From contig JAIRRK010000123.1 of assembly GCA_031256015.1 (NCBI GenBank), forward strand, positions 1-11,047: a stretch of 11,047 nt of DNA, read 5' to 3'. How positions within the stretch are numbered: position 1 is the first letter of the stretch; each line of letters begins with the position of its first letter. This stretch comes from Dysgonamonadaceae bacterium (GTDB taxonomy: Bacteria > Bacteroidota > Bacteroidia > Bacteroidales > Azobacteroidaceae). The translations under genes were made by a program, and so were the position numbers. This document shows positions 1 through 7,714 of this stretch, piece by piece. A model generated the notes under the pieces. The model did not search any database. It saw only the letters and a program-made list of their open reading frames with translations, and was not told the DNA's origin.

Positions 1-30
1 CACCTGATTAGCGTCCGTTGCAAGAAAGAC

Positions 31-163
31 AACTAAGAACTAAGAGTTAAGAACTAAGAACTAAGAACTAAGAGTTAAGAACTAAGAGTTAAGAACTAAG
101 AACTAAGAACTAAGAGTTAAGAACTAAGAGTTAAGAACTAAGAGTTAAGAGTTAAGAGTTAAG
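31..163. repeat. 7-bp tandem array, 19 units
   Basis: Exactly 133 bp made of nineteen 7-bp units with no interruption. Each unit is one of two variants, AACTAAG (11 copies) or AGTTAAG (8 copies), which differ at the second and third bases. In order, with A for AACTAAG and G for AGTTAAG, the array reads AAGAAAGAGAAAGAGAGGG. It lies in the gene-free region upstream of the efflux operon. Its function is unknown. Copy number is likely to vary between strains by slippage, which is inference. Confidence 0.97.
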
Positions 164-180
164 TCGTTTAATGCGGTTTC

Positions 181-325
181 CTGCGCGGAGCGCAGACATC
201 TTCTTAGCCGTGTGCAAGCGAAGCGCAGCCCACGGAAAGCGAGGCATCCCCCCCCTCCCCGCCCACAGCGTAGCTGTGGCATCTTTTACGTGCTTGCTTC
301 TTTTTGTATCAAGACAAAGAAGAAG
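181..325 (+). repeat. Multi-hairpin dispersed repeat element, left copy
   Basis: This stretch matches 10734-10877 in the same orientation, with long near-identical blocks at the start (GCGCAGACATCTTCTTAGCC), around the middle (GCGTAGCTGTG, then CATCTTTTACGTGCTT) and at the end (GTATCAAGACAAAGAAGAAG), and a divergent patch at about 236-262. Several self-complementary segments are visible: CTGCGC-GGA-GCGCAG at 181-195, CCGTG...CACGG at 208-235, CCACAGC-GTA-GCTGTGG at 263-279, and a bulged stem around 297-322. No open reading frame of note is present. It resembles the palindromic intergenic repeats of bacteria in organisation, but I do not recognise a named family. It ends about 150 bp before the efflux operon start codon. 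Confidence 0.9.
248..264 (-). other. Possible G-quadruplex / C-tract
   Basis: The plus strand carries C8-T-C4-G-C3. On the minus strand this reads GGGCGGGGAGGGGGGGG, which can be split into four runs of three or more G with one- and two-base loops. The tract sits inside the left copy of the dispersed element and is absent from the right copy, so it is probably a local expansion. Quadruplex formation is inference; a slippage-prone homopolymer is the simpler description. Confidence 0.45.
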
Positions 326-395
326 ATTCAATTCTTAATTATTCACTTTTAATTTTTAATTAAAAAAAAGACATCCGATTTTAAACCTATTCATA

Positions 396-419
396 CGAAC
401 TTAGTCAAACGTAAGTTTG
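396..419 (+). promoter_or_regulatory. Putative efflux-operon promoter with overlapping dyad
   Basis: TAAGTTTG at 412-419 fits the Bacteroidota -7 consensus TAnnTTTG and would give a leader of about 50 nt before the adaptor gene at 476. No clear -33 TTTG is seen at the usual distance. A second candidate, TACTTTGC at 428-435, has the spacing one base short. The -7 element forms the right arm of an imperfect inverted repeat, CGAACTTA-N8-TAAGTTTG (396-419, one mismatch in eight pairs), which could be a repressor operator. Both the promoter call and the operator idea rest on sequence appearance only. Confidence 0.4.
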
Positions 420-475
420 TAATCGCATACTTTGCGCATTAAACTATAGATAATTTCTCAATTACAATTTATATC

Positions 476-1567
476 ATGAACAAAACAACCAAAATAGTTC
501 TCTTTTCGGTTACGGGATTACTTGTCGCGGGGATAATTTTGTATCCCTACTTTTCCGGAAAATCAAGCAATAAGTCGGACATGAACGAAGAGGTCATTCC
601 TTCCGCATCAACAAGCAGGCAGAGGAATCCTCTTAATGTTGCGGTTAAACCGGTGAAATACGATAAACTGGTGGATAAAGCAAATCTGATAGGCTCCTTC
701 GTTTCCGATGAAGAAGTGGATTTGACATTTGAGTCGTCCGGAAAAATAACCGATATTTATTTTAACGAAGGCAGTTTCGTTAAAGAAGGCGTACTGCTGG
801 CAAAAGTGAACGATAGCCCTCTGCAAGCCGAGTTGAAAAAACTGGAGGCTCAGATTCCTTTGGCGGAAGATCGCGTCTTTCGTCAAAGTGCTTTACTGGA
901 AAGAGACGCCGTCAGTAAAGAAGCTTACGAACAAGTTAAAACGGAACTGGAAAAGCTGCATGCGGATATCGAACTGGCAAAAGCCCGAATCGCACAAACC
1001 GAATTACGCGCCCCGTTCGACGGAATGATAGGTTTACGTCAGGTGAGCGAAGGAAGTTACGCAACTCCTTCTACCGTGGTTGCAACGCTAACGAAAATAA
1101 GTCCGCTTAAAATTGAGTTTTCCGTTAACGAAAGGTATTCGAATCACATAAAGCCGGGAACTTCGATTCAGTTTGCTTCGACGATTGATAATTTGAATAT
1201 CTATCAGGCCAAAGTATATGCCGTGGAATCGCGTATCGATACCAAAACCCTGACTAAAAAAGTAAGAGCCATCTATCCGAACGTAACCGGAAAACTGACG
1301 CCGGGGGGAACGGCTTACATTGAACTGAATATTCACGAGATAGACAATGCGATTACCATTCCCAACGAAGCAATCATCGCCGAAATGGGCAGAGACATCG
1401 TTTATCTGTATTCCGACGGAAAGGCCCGATTGGTTGAAGTAACCAAAGGCATTCGAACGGAAACGGATATTCAAATCGTATCCGGATTGCAAGAAGGCGA
1501 TACGGTGATTACAACAGGAGTGATGCAATTGAGAGACGGTCTTCCGGTAAATATTTTAAACGATTAA
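476..1567 (+). CDS. RND efflux periplasmic adaptor (membrane fusion) protein
   Basis: This is the periplasmic adaptor of a tripartite efflux pump (HlyD/AcrA/MexE type). It bridges the inner-membrane RND pump and the outer-membrane channel. At 363 aa it is normal length. Residues 6-26 form one hydrophobic segment that anchors or exports the protein; no lipobox cysteine is present, unlike lipidated AcrA. Residues 80-112 form the first half of the lipoyl/barrel-sandwich domain (FESSGKITDIYFNEGSFVKEG). A charged helical-hairpin region follows at about 115-176, rich in K, E, L and A, and the second lipoyl half is at 177-205 (LRAPFDGMIGLRQVSEGSY). The beta-barrel lies at about 210-285 and the membrane-proximal domain after 290 (ITIPNEAI). 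The start at 476 has no Shine-Dalgarno, as expected in this phylum. It is first in a three-gene operon, 12 bp before the pump. Family certain; substrate unknown. Confidence 0.95.
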   Translation: MNKTTKIVLFSVTGLLVAGIILYPYFSGKSSNKSDMNEEVIPSASTSRQRNPLNVAVKPVKYDKLVDKANLIGSFVSDEEVDLTFESSGKITDIYFNEGSFVKEGVLLAKVNDSPLQAELKKLEAQIPLAEDRVFRQSALLERDAVSKEAYEQVKTELEKLHADIELAKARIAQTELRAPFDGMIGLRQVSEGSYATPSTVVATLTKISPLKIEFSVNERYSNHIKPGTSIQFASTIDNLNIYQAKVYAVESRIDTKTLTKKVRAIYPNVTGKLTPGGTAYIELNIHEIDNAITIPNEAIIAEMGRDIVYLYSDGKARLVEVTKGIRTETDIQIVSGLQEGDTVITTGVMQLRDGLPVNILND

Positions 1568-1579
1568 GGTGAAAGAAAA

Positions 1580-4500
1580 ATGACTATATCGGAATTAAGT
1601 ATCAGACGCCCCGTATTATCGACCGTATTTATATTGATTATTCTTATCTTCGGTTTCATCGGGTATTCTTCGTTGGGAATCCGCGAATACCCGAATGTCG
1701 ATAATCCGATTATTACGGTAAGCACTTCTTATCCGGGAGCAAACGCCGACATCATAGAAACGCAAATAACAGAGCCTTTGGAACAAAACATCAACGGTAT
1801 TCCGGGGATACGTTCCCTTTCCAGTCGGAGCAGCAGAGGCTCTTCGCGAATAACCGTCGAATTTGAATTGAGTGTCGATATGGAAACGGCAGCGAATGAT
1901 GTTCGCGATAAAGTTTCCAGAGCGCAACGATATTTGCCGCGCGACTGCGACCCGCCCACGGTTTCAAAGTCGGATGCCGACGACCAACCGATTATGCAGG
2001 TGACCGTTCAAAGCGAAAAGAGAAACCTGCTGGAACTTAGCGAGATTGCCGATTTAACCGTAAAAGAACGACTTCAGACCATTCAAAATGTGAGTGCCGT
2101 CAATATCTGGGGCGAAAGAAGGTATTCCATGCGTTTGTGGTTGGACCCGATAAAAATGGCCGGATACGGCATCACTCCGCTTGACGTTAAAAATGCCATC
2201 GACAAAGAGAATGTTGAACTTCCGTCCGGTTCCATTGAAGGAGATAAAATGGAATTGACCATCCGTACAATGGGACTGATGAAAACACCGGACGAATTTA
2301 ATAACCTTATCATTAAAGAAAACAATAACAACGTGATTCGTTTTCGGGATGTAGGCGATGCCGAACTGGGACCGGAAAGCTATCGGAGCATCATGAAGCA
2401 AAACGGAATCCCGATGGTTTCCGTAGTGATTATCCCTCAGCCGGGAGCCAATCAGGTTGAAATTGCCGACGAAGTCCGTGTCCGTATCGAGCAAATGAGA
2501 AAAGATTTACCCGACGACGTGTCGCTGTCGGTTACTTTCGATAACACCAAGTTTATTCGGGCGTCTATTTATGAAGTTCAGGAAACGGTTTATATCGCTT
2601 TTCTGTTGGTTGTCATTGTTATCTTTCTCTTCTTGCGCGACTGGCGGATTACATTGGTTCCCGTTTTGGTTATTCCGGTTTCCTTAATCGGAGCGTTTTT
2701 CGTTATGTACCTCTGCGGATTTTCCATCAATGTTCTTTCCATGCTCGCCATTGTTCTATCGGTGGGGCTGGTTGTCGATGACGCCATTGTAATGAGCGAG
2801 AACATTTACGTGAAAATCGAGCAAGGCATGAAACCTGTTCAGGCCGGGATAGAAGGTTCCAAGGAAATCTTTTTCGCAATTGTTTCGACTACCGTTACTT
2901 TGGTTGCCGTATTTCTTCCGATTATCTTCATGGAAGGAACTACCGGCCGTTTGTTCCGCGAGTTCAGTTTGGTTATATCCGGGTCTGTGATTATCTCTTC
3001 GTTTGTCGCGCTGACATTTACTCCGATGTTATCGACCAAACTCCTGAAAAGAAGAGAACAACAAAACCGGCTCTATGTAAAAACCGAACCTTTCTTCAAC
3101 GGAATGAATCGTGTTTATGAAAAAGGATTGAACTTTTTCTTGAAATACAAATGGATAACGTGGCCCATCATTGCAATCACATTAATCACTATTTATGTGT
3201 TATGGATGAAAATTCCCGAAGAAATGGCTCCGATGGAAGACCGCTCGCAAATAAGCATTAACGTGAGGGCTCCGGAAGGTGCCACGTATGAGTTTTATCG
3301 TGACTATACCGAAAAAATAGCCGAAATAGCCGACTCTGTCGCCTATGAAAGGTTATTCAATGTTGTGATGGTAAACACCAACTTCTCTTTCGTCAGGTTG
3401 ATTCTGCCGGATATTAACGACCGTGAACGGAGCCAAATGGAAATCTCCGACGCTCTTTCGGAGGCAATGCGTTCGGAGAATGAAGCCAGAGCATTCGTGC
3501 AACAGCAATCCACATTCGGAGGCCGGCGGGGAAGTCAGCCCATTCAGTATGTTTTGCAGGCTCCGAATTTGGAGAAACTGCAAGAGTTCATTCCTCTGTT
3601 CATGAATAAGGTGAACGATAATCCGAAATTTCAAATGGCCGACGTCAATCTGAAGTTTACAAAACCGGAAACGCGAATAGAAATCAACAGAGATAAAGCC
3701 GCTTTACTGGGTGTAAGTACACGCGACATCGGACAAACCCTGCAATACGCGCTAAGCGGACAGAGAATGGGATATTTTTACATGAACGGAAAACAATATC
3801 AAATATTGGCCGAAATTAATCGTCAGCAACGGAATACTCCTTTGGCTCTGCGTTCCATCTATATAAAGAACAGCAACGGAGAAATGATTCAACTGGATAA
3901 TTTGGTCGAGTTGAAGGAAGATGTATCGCCGCCTCAGCTTTACCGTTACAACCGTTTCAGCTCGGCCACCGTTTCTTCGGGACTGGCAAAGGGAGTGACC
4001 ATCGGAGAAGGTTTGGCGGAAATGGATAAAATAGCAAAAGAAGTACTGGACGATACTTTCCGAACGGCTCTCGACGGCGAATCGAAAGAATTCAGAGACA
4101 GTTCTTCCAGTTTGATGTTCGCCTTCATTCTGGCTTTGATTCTGATTTTCCTGATTCTTGCCGCTCAGTTCGAAAGCTTCAAAGACCCGTTTATCATCAT
4201 GCTGACGGTTCCTTTGGCCATTGCCGGAGCTTTAATCTTTATGGATGCGGCCGGAGTAACGATGAATATATTCAGTCAGATAGGAATTATCATGCTAATC
4301 GGATTGGTTGCCAAAAACGGTATCCTGATTGTGGAATTTGCCAATCAACGACAAAATGAAGGAATGAGTAAATTCGACGCCATTCGCGATGCTTCAATCA
4401 GGCGTTTGCGACCGATACTGATGACGAGTATTTCCACCATTTTGGGTTTGCTTCCTTTGGCCTTCGCCAATGCAGAAGGTGCTAACGGACGCATCGTCAT

Positions 4501-4615
4501 GGGAGTTTCCGTTATCGGGGGAATGTTGGTTTCTACTTTTCTGACTCTTTTTATCATTCCTGCGGTTTATACTTATTTTTCCACAAACAGAAATAAAAAA
4601 GAAAAAAACAACTAA
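1580..4615 (+). CDS. RND-family inner-membrane efflux pump (AcrB/HAE-1 type)
   Basis: This 1011-aa protein is the proton-driven pump of the tripartite system, resident in the inner membrane, with two large periplasmic loops. Length and internal duplication fit the HAE-1 class. TM1 starts at about residue 11 (RRPVLSTVFILIILIFGFIG) and is followed by the porter motif YPGANADIIETQITEPLEQ near 50-70. The proton-relay aspartates are D400 and D401 in GLVVDDAIVMSENIYVKIEQG (TM4), and the relay lysine is K912 in GLVAKNGILIVEFANQ (TM10). Both sets are intact, so the pump should be active. The sequence runs through without a frameshift and ends in a short Lys/Asn-rich cytoplasmic tail. It follows the adaptor by 12 bp and precedes the channel by 16 bp, so it is co-transcribed. 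A multidrug, dye, bile-salt or fatty-acid substrate is possible, but the sequence does not decide among them. Confidence 0.97.
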   Translation: MTISELSIRRPVLSTVFILIILIFGFIGYSSLGIREYPNVDNPIITVSTSYPGANADIIETQITEPLEQNINGIPGIRSLSSRSSRGSSRITVEFELSVDMETAANDVRDKVSRAQRYLPRDCDPPTVSKSDADDQPIMQVTVQSEKRNLLELSEIADLTVKERLQTIQNVSAVNIWGERRYSMRLWLDPIKMAGYGITPLDVKNAIDKENVELPSGSIEGDKMELTIRTMGLMKTPDEFNNLIIKENNNNVIRFRDVGDAELGPESYRSIMKQNGIPMVSVVIIPQPGANQVEIADEVRVRIEQMRKDLPDDVSLSVTFDNTKFIRASIYEVQETVYIAFLLVVIVIFLFLRDWRITLVPVLVIPVSLIGAFFVMYLCGFSINVLSMLAIVLSVGLVVDDAIVMSENIYVKIEQGMKPVQAGIEGSKEIFFAIVSTTVTLVAVFLPIIFMEGTTGRLFREFSLVISGSVIISSFVALTFTPMLSTKLLKRREQQNRLYVKTEPFFNGMNRVYEKGLNFFLKYKWITWPIIAITLITIYVLWMKIPEEMAPMEDRSQISINVRAPEGATYEFYRDYTEKIAEIADSVAYERLFNVVMVNTNFSFVRLILPDINDRERSQMEISDALSEAMRSENEARAFVQQQSTFGGRRGSQPIQYVLQAPNLEKLQEFIPLFMNKVNDNPKFQMADVNLKFTKPETRIEINRDKAALLGVSTRDIGQTLQYALSGQRMGYFYMNGKQYQILAEINRQQRNTPLALRSIYIKNSNGEMIQLDNLVELKEDVSPPQLYRYNRFSSATVSSGLAKGVTIGEGLAEMDKIAKEVLDDTFRTALDGESKEFRDSSSSLMFAFILALILIFLILAAQFESFKDPFIIMLTVPLAIAGALIFMDAAGVTMNIFSQIGIIMLIGLVAKNGILIVEFANQRQNEGMSKFDAIRDASIRRLRPILMTSISTILGLLPLAFANAEGANGRIVMGVSVIGGMLVSTFLTLFIIPAVYTYFSTNRNKKEKNN

Positions 4616-4631
4616 TCAAGATAAAACGTCT

Positions 4632-5969
4632 ATGCGAAAAATGAAAGGTTTTTATATCGGGTTCCTGTTTCTCGTTTTTCTGTCACATTCGGGGAATGCC
4701 CGGGAGATATACGATCTTCAACGGGTTTTGGAAACAGGATTGGAGAATAACTACGATATTCGTATCATCCGGAACGAACGGACAATAACGGATAATAACG
4801 CCGTTCCGGGAAATGCCGGCTTGCTGCCATCGGTCGATTTAAACGCCGGATACAACGGGTCGTTAATGGATACGGAACAGAAAATGGTTGACGGAGAAAC
4901 AAATAATCGTCAAAACATTTTTAATCAGGGAGCCAATATCGGAATTAATTTGAACTGGACGATTTTCGACGGTTTCAGGATGCAAGTCGAATACGAACGA
5001 TTGAAAGAGTTTCAAAAAATGGGAGAGATTTCAACTCGTTTGTCTCTCGAGGATTTAATCTCGACTCTTTCGGCCGAGTATTACAATTACCTGTGTCAGA
5101 ATCTGCGATTGAAGAATTTGGAATATGCCGTTGCCTTGTCAAAAGAACGTTTGCGCATCGTGGAAGAACGATATAATATAGGCTCGATGTCGAGACTGGA
5201 TTTACAGCAGGCTCGCGTCGATTTTAATTCCGACAGCTCGAACCTGATTAAACAACATGAAATAGTAAACACTTCTTCCATCAAATTGAATCAATTGATG
5301 GCTTCGGATAATGTTTACGAAAGGCTTGTTATCAGCGATACCGTTATCACGACCAACTTTTTAATGGACAAAGACGTACTTTTGAGAAAAACATTGGAAA
5401 CCAATAACCGGCTTTTATTATCGGCCAAAAATAAACGCTTGAGCGAATTGGATTTGAAAACCGCTCGCTCGGTTAATTATCCCTACCTGCGACTGAACGG
5501 AGGATACGGATATACAATCAACTTATACGATACTGAAAATTCGGGAACAACAACCGAAAAGCAACACAATGCGGGGTTTAATTACGGCCTGACTTTGGGA
5601 TTTTCGATTTTCGACGGACTGAACGGAAAAAGAGAACGGAAAAATGCAAAAATAGCTATCAGAAATAACGAACTGGAGTACGAAAAAATAGAGTTGTCGT
5701 TGAAAGCCGACTTGGCCAATATTTGGATGGCTTACCAAAACAACATCAAACTGCTTCGATTGGAAAAAGATAATTTGGAGGTCGCCCGACAAAACTACGA
5801 AATTGCCATGGAACGCTATCGTTTGGGCGATTTGGCCGGAATCGAACTTCGTGAAGCTCAAAACAGCCTTTTGGAAGCGGAAGAACGATTGTTGCAAGCT
5901 CGGTATAATACCAAACTGTGCGAAATATCTTTGCTTCAAATCAGCGGACAAATTACTTCTTATCTGTAA
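4632..5969 (+). CDS. TolC-family outer-membrane efflux channel
   Basis: At 445 aa this fits the outer-membrane factor family (OEP/TolC), whose trimers form the exit duct for the RND pump. Residues 1-23 look like a Sec signal peptide: basic start, hydrophobic core FYIGFLFLVFL, probable cleavage after GNA. Lipidation is unlikely because no cysteine follows. The mature part shows the expected duplicated layout. Each half has a beta-strand pair (for example LLPSVDLNAGYNG and YPYLRLNGGYGYTINLY), a glycine-rich turn with IFDG (near 110 and again near 330), and long helices with ERYNIGSMSRLDLQQARVDF and the matching ERYRLGDLAGIELREAQNSL repeat. An internal ATG at 4641 is an alternative start three codons in; either leaves a usable signal peptide. 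It is the last gene of the efflux operon. Confidence 0.96.
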   Translation: MRKMKGFYIGFLFLVFLSHSGNAREIYDLQRVLETGLENNYDIRIIRNERTITDNNAVPGNAGLLPSVDLNAGYNGSLMDTEQKMVDGETNNRQNIFNQGANIGINLNWTIFDGFRMQVEYERLKEFQKMGEISTRLSLEDLISTLSAEYYNYLCQNLRLKNLEYAVALSKERLRIVEERYNIGSMSRLDLQQARVDFNSDSSNLIKQHEIVNTSSIKLNQLMASDNVYERLVISDTVITTNFLMDKDVLLRKTLETNNRLLLSAKNKRLSELDLKTARSVNYPYLRLNGGYGYTINLYDTENSGTTTEKQHNAGFNYGLTLGFSIFDGLNGKRERKNAKIAIRNNELEYEKIELSLKADLANIWMAYQNNIKLLRLEKDNLEVARQNYEIAMERYRLGDLAGIELREAQNSLLEAEERLLQARYNTKLCEISLLQISGQITSYL

Positions 5970-6011
5970 AAATATAACTGAAAATTCGTACAAAAACAGT
6001 TTCATTTTTCG

Positions 6012-6019
6012 TACTTTTG
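6012..6019 (+). promoter_or_regulatory. aroA promoter, -7 element
   Basis: TACTTTTG followed by C is an exact match to the Bacteroidota -7 element TAnnTTTG and lies 26 bp before the aroA start codon, which gives a short leader of roughly 20 nt. The heptamer TTCGTAC overlaps this element at 6008-6014 and also occurs at 5985-5991, close to where the -33 region should be. No TTTG is seen at -33. The 75-bp gap after the channel gene has no strong terminator, so some read-through from the efflux operon is possible. Confidence 0.6.
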
Positions 6020-6044
6020 CACACCGTTTCATTTTACGCAAACA

Positions 6045-7283
6045 ATGTCGAGCATACAAATTCAGCCGCCATCATCCGTCGGAGTAAACATTCAGCTTCC
6101 CGCATCCAAAAGCATCAGCAACCGGGTGTTGATATTGAATGCTTTGGCAGGAAGCAATTACACCATCGAGAATCTGTCGGATAGCGACGATACCAAAGTA
6201 TTGGTCAATGCACTGAAGTTTTCGTCCGGCAAACACATCGATATAGGAGCCGCCGGAACCTCGATGCGTTTCCTTACGGCTTTTTTGTCGCTGAAAGAAG
6301 GCGAACGGGTGATTACGGGAAGCGAACGAATGAAAAACCGACCGATAAAAATATTGGTCGATGCGCTGCGAACATTGGGGGCCGATATAGACTATACGGA
6401 AAAAGAAGGATTCCCTCCCCTGAAAATCAAAGGAACACAATTACGCGGAGGCTCCGTCGTATTGAACGGCGATGTAAGTTCTCAGTACATTTCCGCCCTG
6501 ATGATGATTGCTCCGGCTTTGAAAGAAGGATTGCACCTGCACTTAATCGGAGAAATCATTTCCGAACCGTATCTTCAAATGACTCTTTCGTTGATGATAG
6601 ATTTCGGAGTAAATGCCGTCCGGAAAAATCGAGAAATAACCATTCGTCCCCAAACATACAAAGCCGGCCCTTTTCGGATTGAAAGCGATTGGTCGGCCGC
6701 CTCGTACTGGTACGAAATAGCCGCCCTGTCGGATAAAGCGGAAATAAAATTGCCGGGATTACGCCGAAACAGTTGTCAGGGCGACAACAAAGTCCGGGAA
6801 TTGTTTGAACATTTCGGCGTCGAAACCGAGTTTACGAATACCGGCGTTGTTTTGAGAAAAAAATCAATCCTTCCGAACACCGAAAGCTTCAATTACAACT
6901 TCGCGAACGAACCCGATTTGGCTCAAACATTGGCCGTGACTTGCTGTTTATTGAATATTCCATTCCGATTCACCGGTTTACAAACGCTGAAAATCAAAGA
7001 AACCGACCGTATCCGCGCCCTGCAAAACGAATTGGAAAAGCTGGGCTACCTTCTTCGGGACGAAAACAACCATACCCTGATTTGGAACGGAGAAACAATT
7101 CCCGCTCAGGAAAACCCCATTATTTCCACCTACGACGACCATCGAATGGCTATGGCATTCGCTCCGGCCTGTTTGAAATTAAAGAAAATACAAATCCTGC
7201 ATCCCGAAGTAGTAACAAAATCGTATCCGGGTTATTGGAACGATTTGGCTCTTGCCGGATTTCAAACGACAAACCCGGCATGA
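6045..7283 (+). CDS. aroA: 3-phosphoshikimate 1-carboxyvinyltransferase (EPSP synthase)
   Basis: This enzyme transfers the enolpyruvyl group of PEP to shikimate-3-phosphate, the sixth step of the shikimate pathway to chorismate, in the cytoplasm. At 412 aa it is slightly shorter than the E. coli enzyme. The key motifs are present in order: LPASKSISNR (19-27, with K22 and R27 for substrate binding), GAAGTSMRFL (68-77, the PEP loop; the usual Asn before AG is Ala and the usual Pro after MR is Phe), GDVSSQYISALMM (142-154), EPDLAQT with D291, KIKETDR with E319 and R322, YDDHRMAM with H366 and R367, and K392 in TKSYPGYW. The active site therefore looks complete. It has its own -7 promoter 26 bp upstream. 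Its stop codon overlaps the start of the next gene (ATGA at 7280-7283). The other aro genes are not in the window. Confidence 0.97.
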   Translation: MSSIQIQPPSSVGVNIQLPASKSISNRVLILNALAGSNYTIENLSDSDDTKVLVNALKFSSGKHIDIGAAGTSMRFLTAFLSLKEGERVITGSERMKNRPIKILVDALRTLGADIDYTEKEGFPPLKIKGTQLRGGSVVLNGDVSSQYISALMMIAPALKEGLHLHLIGEIISEPYLQMTLSLMIDFGVNAVRKNREITIRPQTYKAGPFRIESDWSAASYWYEIAALSDKAEIKLPGLRRNSCQGDNKVRELFEHFGVETEFTNTGVVLRKKSILPNTESFNYNFANEPDLAQTLAVTCCLLNIPFRFTGLQTLKIKETDRIRALQNELEKLGYLLRDENNHTLIWNGETIPAQENPIISTYDDHRMAMAFAPACLKLKKIQILHPEVVTKSYPGYWNDLALAGFQTTNPA

Positions 7284-7603
7284 AACTCCACAAACTTTTT
7301 ACATCCGAAAACAATCCCGCGCCCGAACATTCGCCCGAGTCGGGAGAGTGCTGCGGAACTTGCGGAGACTGCGAAAAATCGAATCCGACTCAACAACCGA
7401 TTCAATATTACGACGACGAGGAATTGGATGTTTTTGTCGGCCGCTCGTCTGATTCGTATTCGGATGAAGAAGTCGAACAATTTGCCTATGTTTTCCGCAC
7501 TCTTTGGGAGTCGGACGTTGCCGGTTGGGTGAACAGTATCCGGCAAAGAGGAATTGAAATCCCCGACAAACTGAAAGACGAAGTTTTATTGTATCTTTCC
7601 TGA
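7280..7603 (+). CDS. Small conserved hypothetical protein with Cys cluster
   Basis: This 107-aa acidic protein starts at the ATG that shares four bases (ATGA) with the aroA stop, a layout typical of translational coupling. The same frame is open much further upstream inside aroA, but that part would only be a shadow reading. Residues 24-31 carry four cysteines, CCGTCGDC, which could bind a metal or form disulfides. A YYDDEELD motif follows at 43-50. The C-terminal half (62-107) looks helical, with an EEVEQFAYVFRTLWESDVAGW segment and then GIEIPDKLKDEVLLYL. There is no signal peptide or membrane segment. From memory, related Bacteroidales proteins share the YYDDEELD and helical parts, may have an N-terminal membrane helix that is missing here, and sometimes carry an unsupported phospholipase label. 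I see no catalytic motif. Function unknown. Confidence 0.8.
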   Translation: MKLHKLFTSENNPAPEHSPESGECCGTCGDCEKSNPTQQPIQYYDDEELDVFVGRSSDSYSDEEVEQFAYVFRTLWESDVAGWVNSIRQRGIEIPDKLKDEVLLYLS

Positions 7604-7621
7604 GAAAAGCTGCGACAATCG

Positions 7622-7712
7622 AACCGAATTGCTATATAACCAAACACTCTCCCGAGGGGGAGAGTGCTGCCGGTTCACAAGTTTGGTAGAGAGAGATTTC
7701 TTTAGTTCGGTT
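7622..7712. terminator. Nested inverted repeats between convergent genes, likely bidirectional terminator
   Basis: Three sets of complementary arms lie inside one another: AACCGAA (7622-7628) with TTCGGTT (7706-7712), ACCAAAC (7639-7645) with GTTTGGT (7681-7687), and a perfect central hairpin ACTCTCCC-GAGG-GGGAGAGT (7646-7665, or 9 bp if the flanking C and G are used). On the plus strand the outer arm runs into TTTTT; on the minus strand the central hairpin is followed by TTTGGTT. The position, directly after a plus-strand stop at 7603 and the minus-strand stop at 7715, fits a shared terminator. The U tracts are short, so this is a probable rather than certain call. Confidence 0.55.
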
Positions 7713-7714
7713 TT

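Noticed and set aside
1..30. Tail of another dispersed element at the left edge
   Set aside because: TGCAAGAAAGAC at 19-30 resembles TGCACCAAGAAAGAG near 10926-10940, but the match is too short and gapped to call.
31..163. CRISPR array
   Set aside because: The units are 7 bp and directly adjacent, without spacers, and no cas gene is present.
5523..6059. 178-aa minus-strand frame opposite the channel gene
   Set aside because: It is antisense to a clear TolC-family gene, and its composition mirrors that gene's codon pattern.
6941..7603. Longer 220-aa version of the small gene after aroA
   Set aside because: The extra N-terminal part lies wholly inside aroA in another frame and looks unlike protein. 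The ATG at 7280 with the ATGA overlap is the better start.
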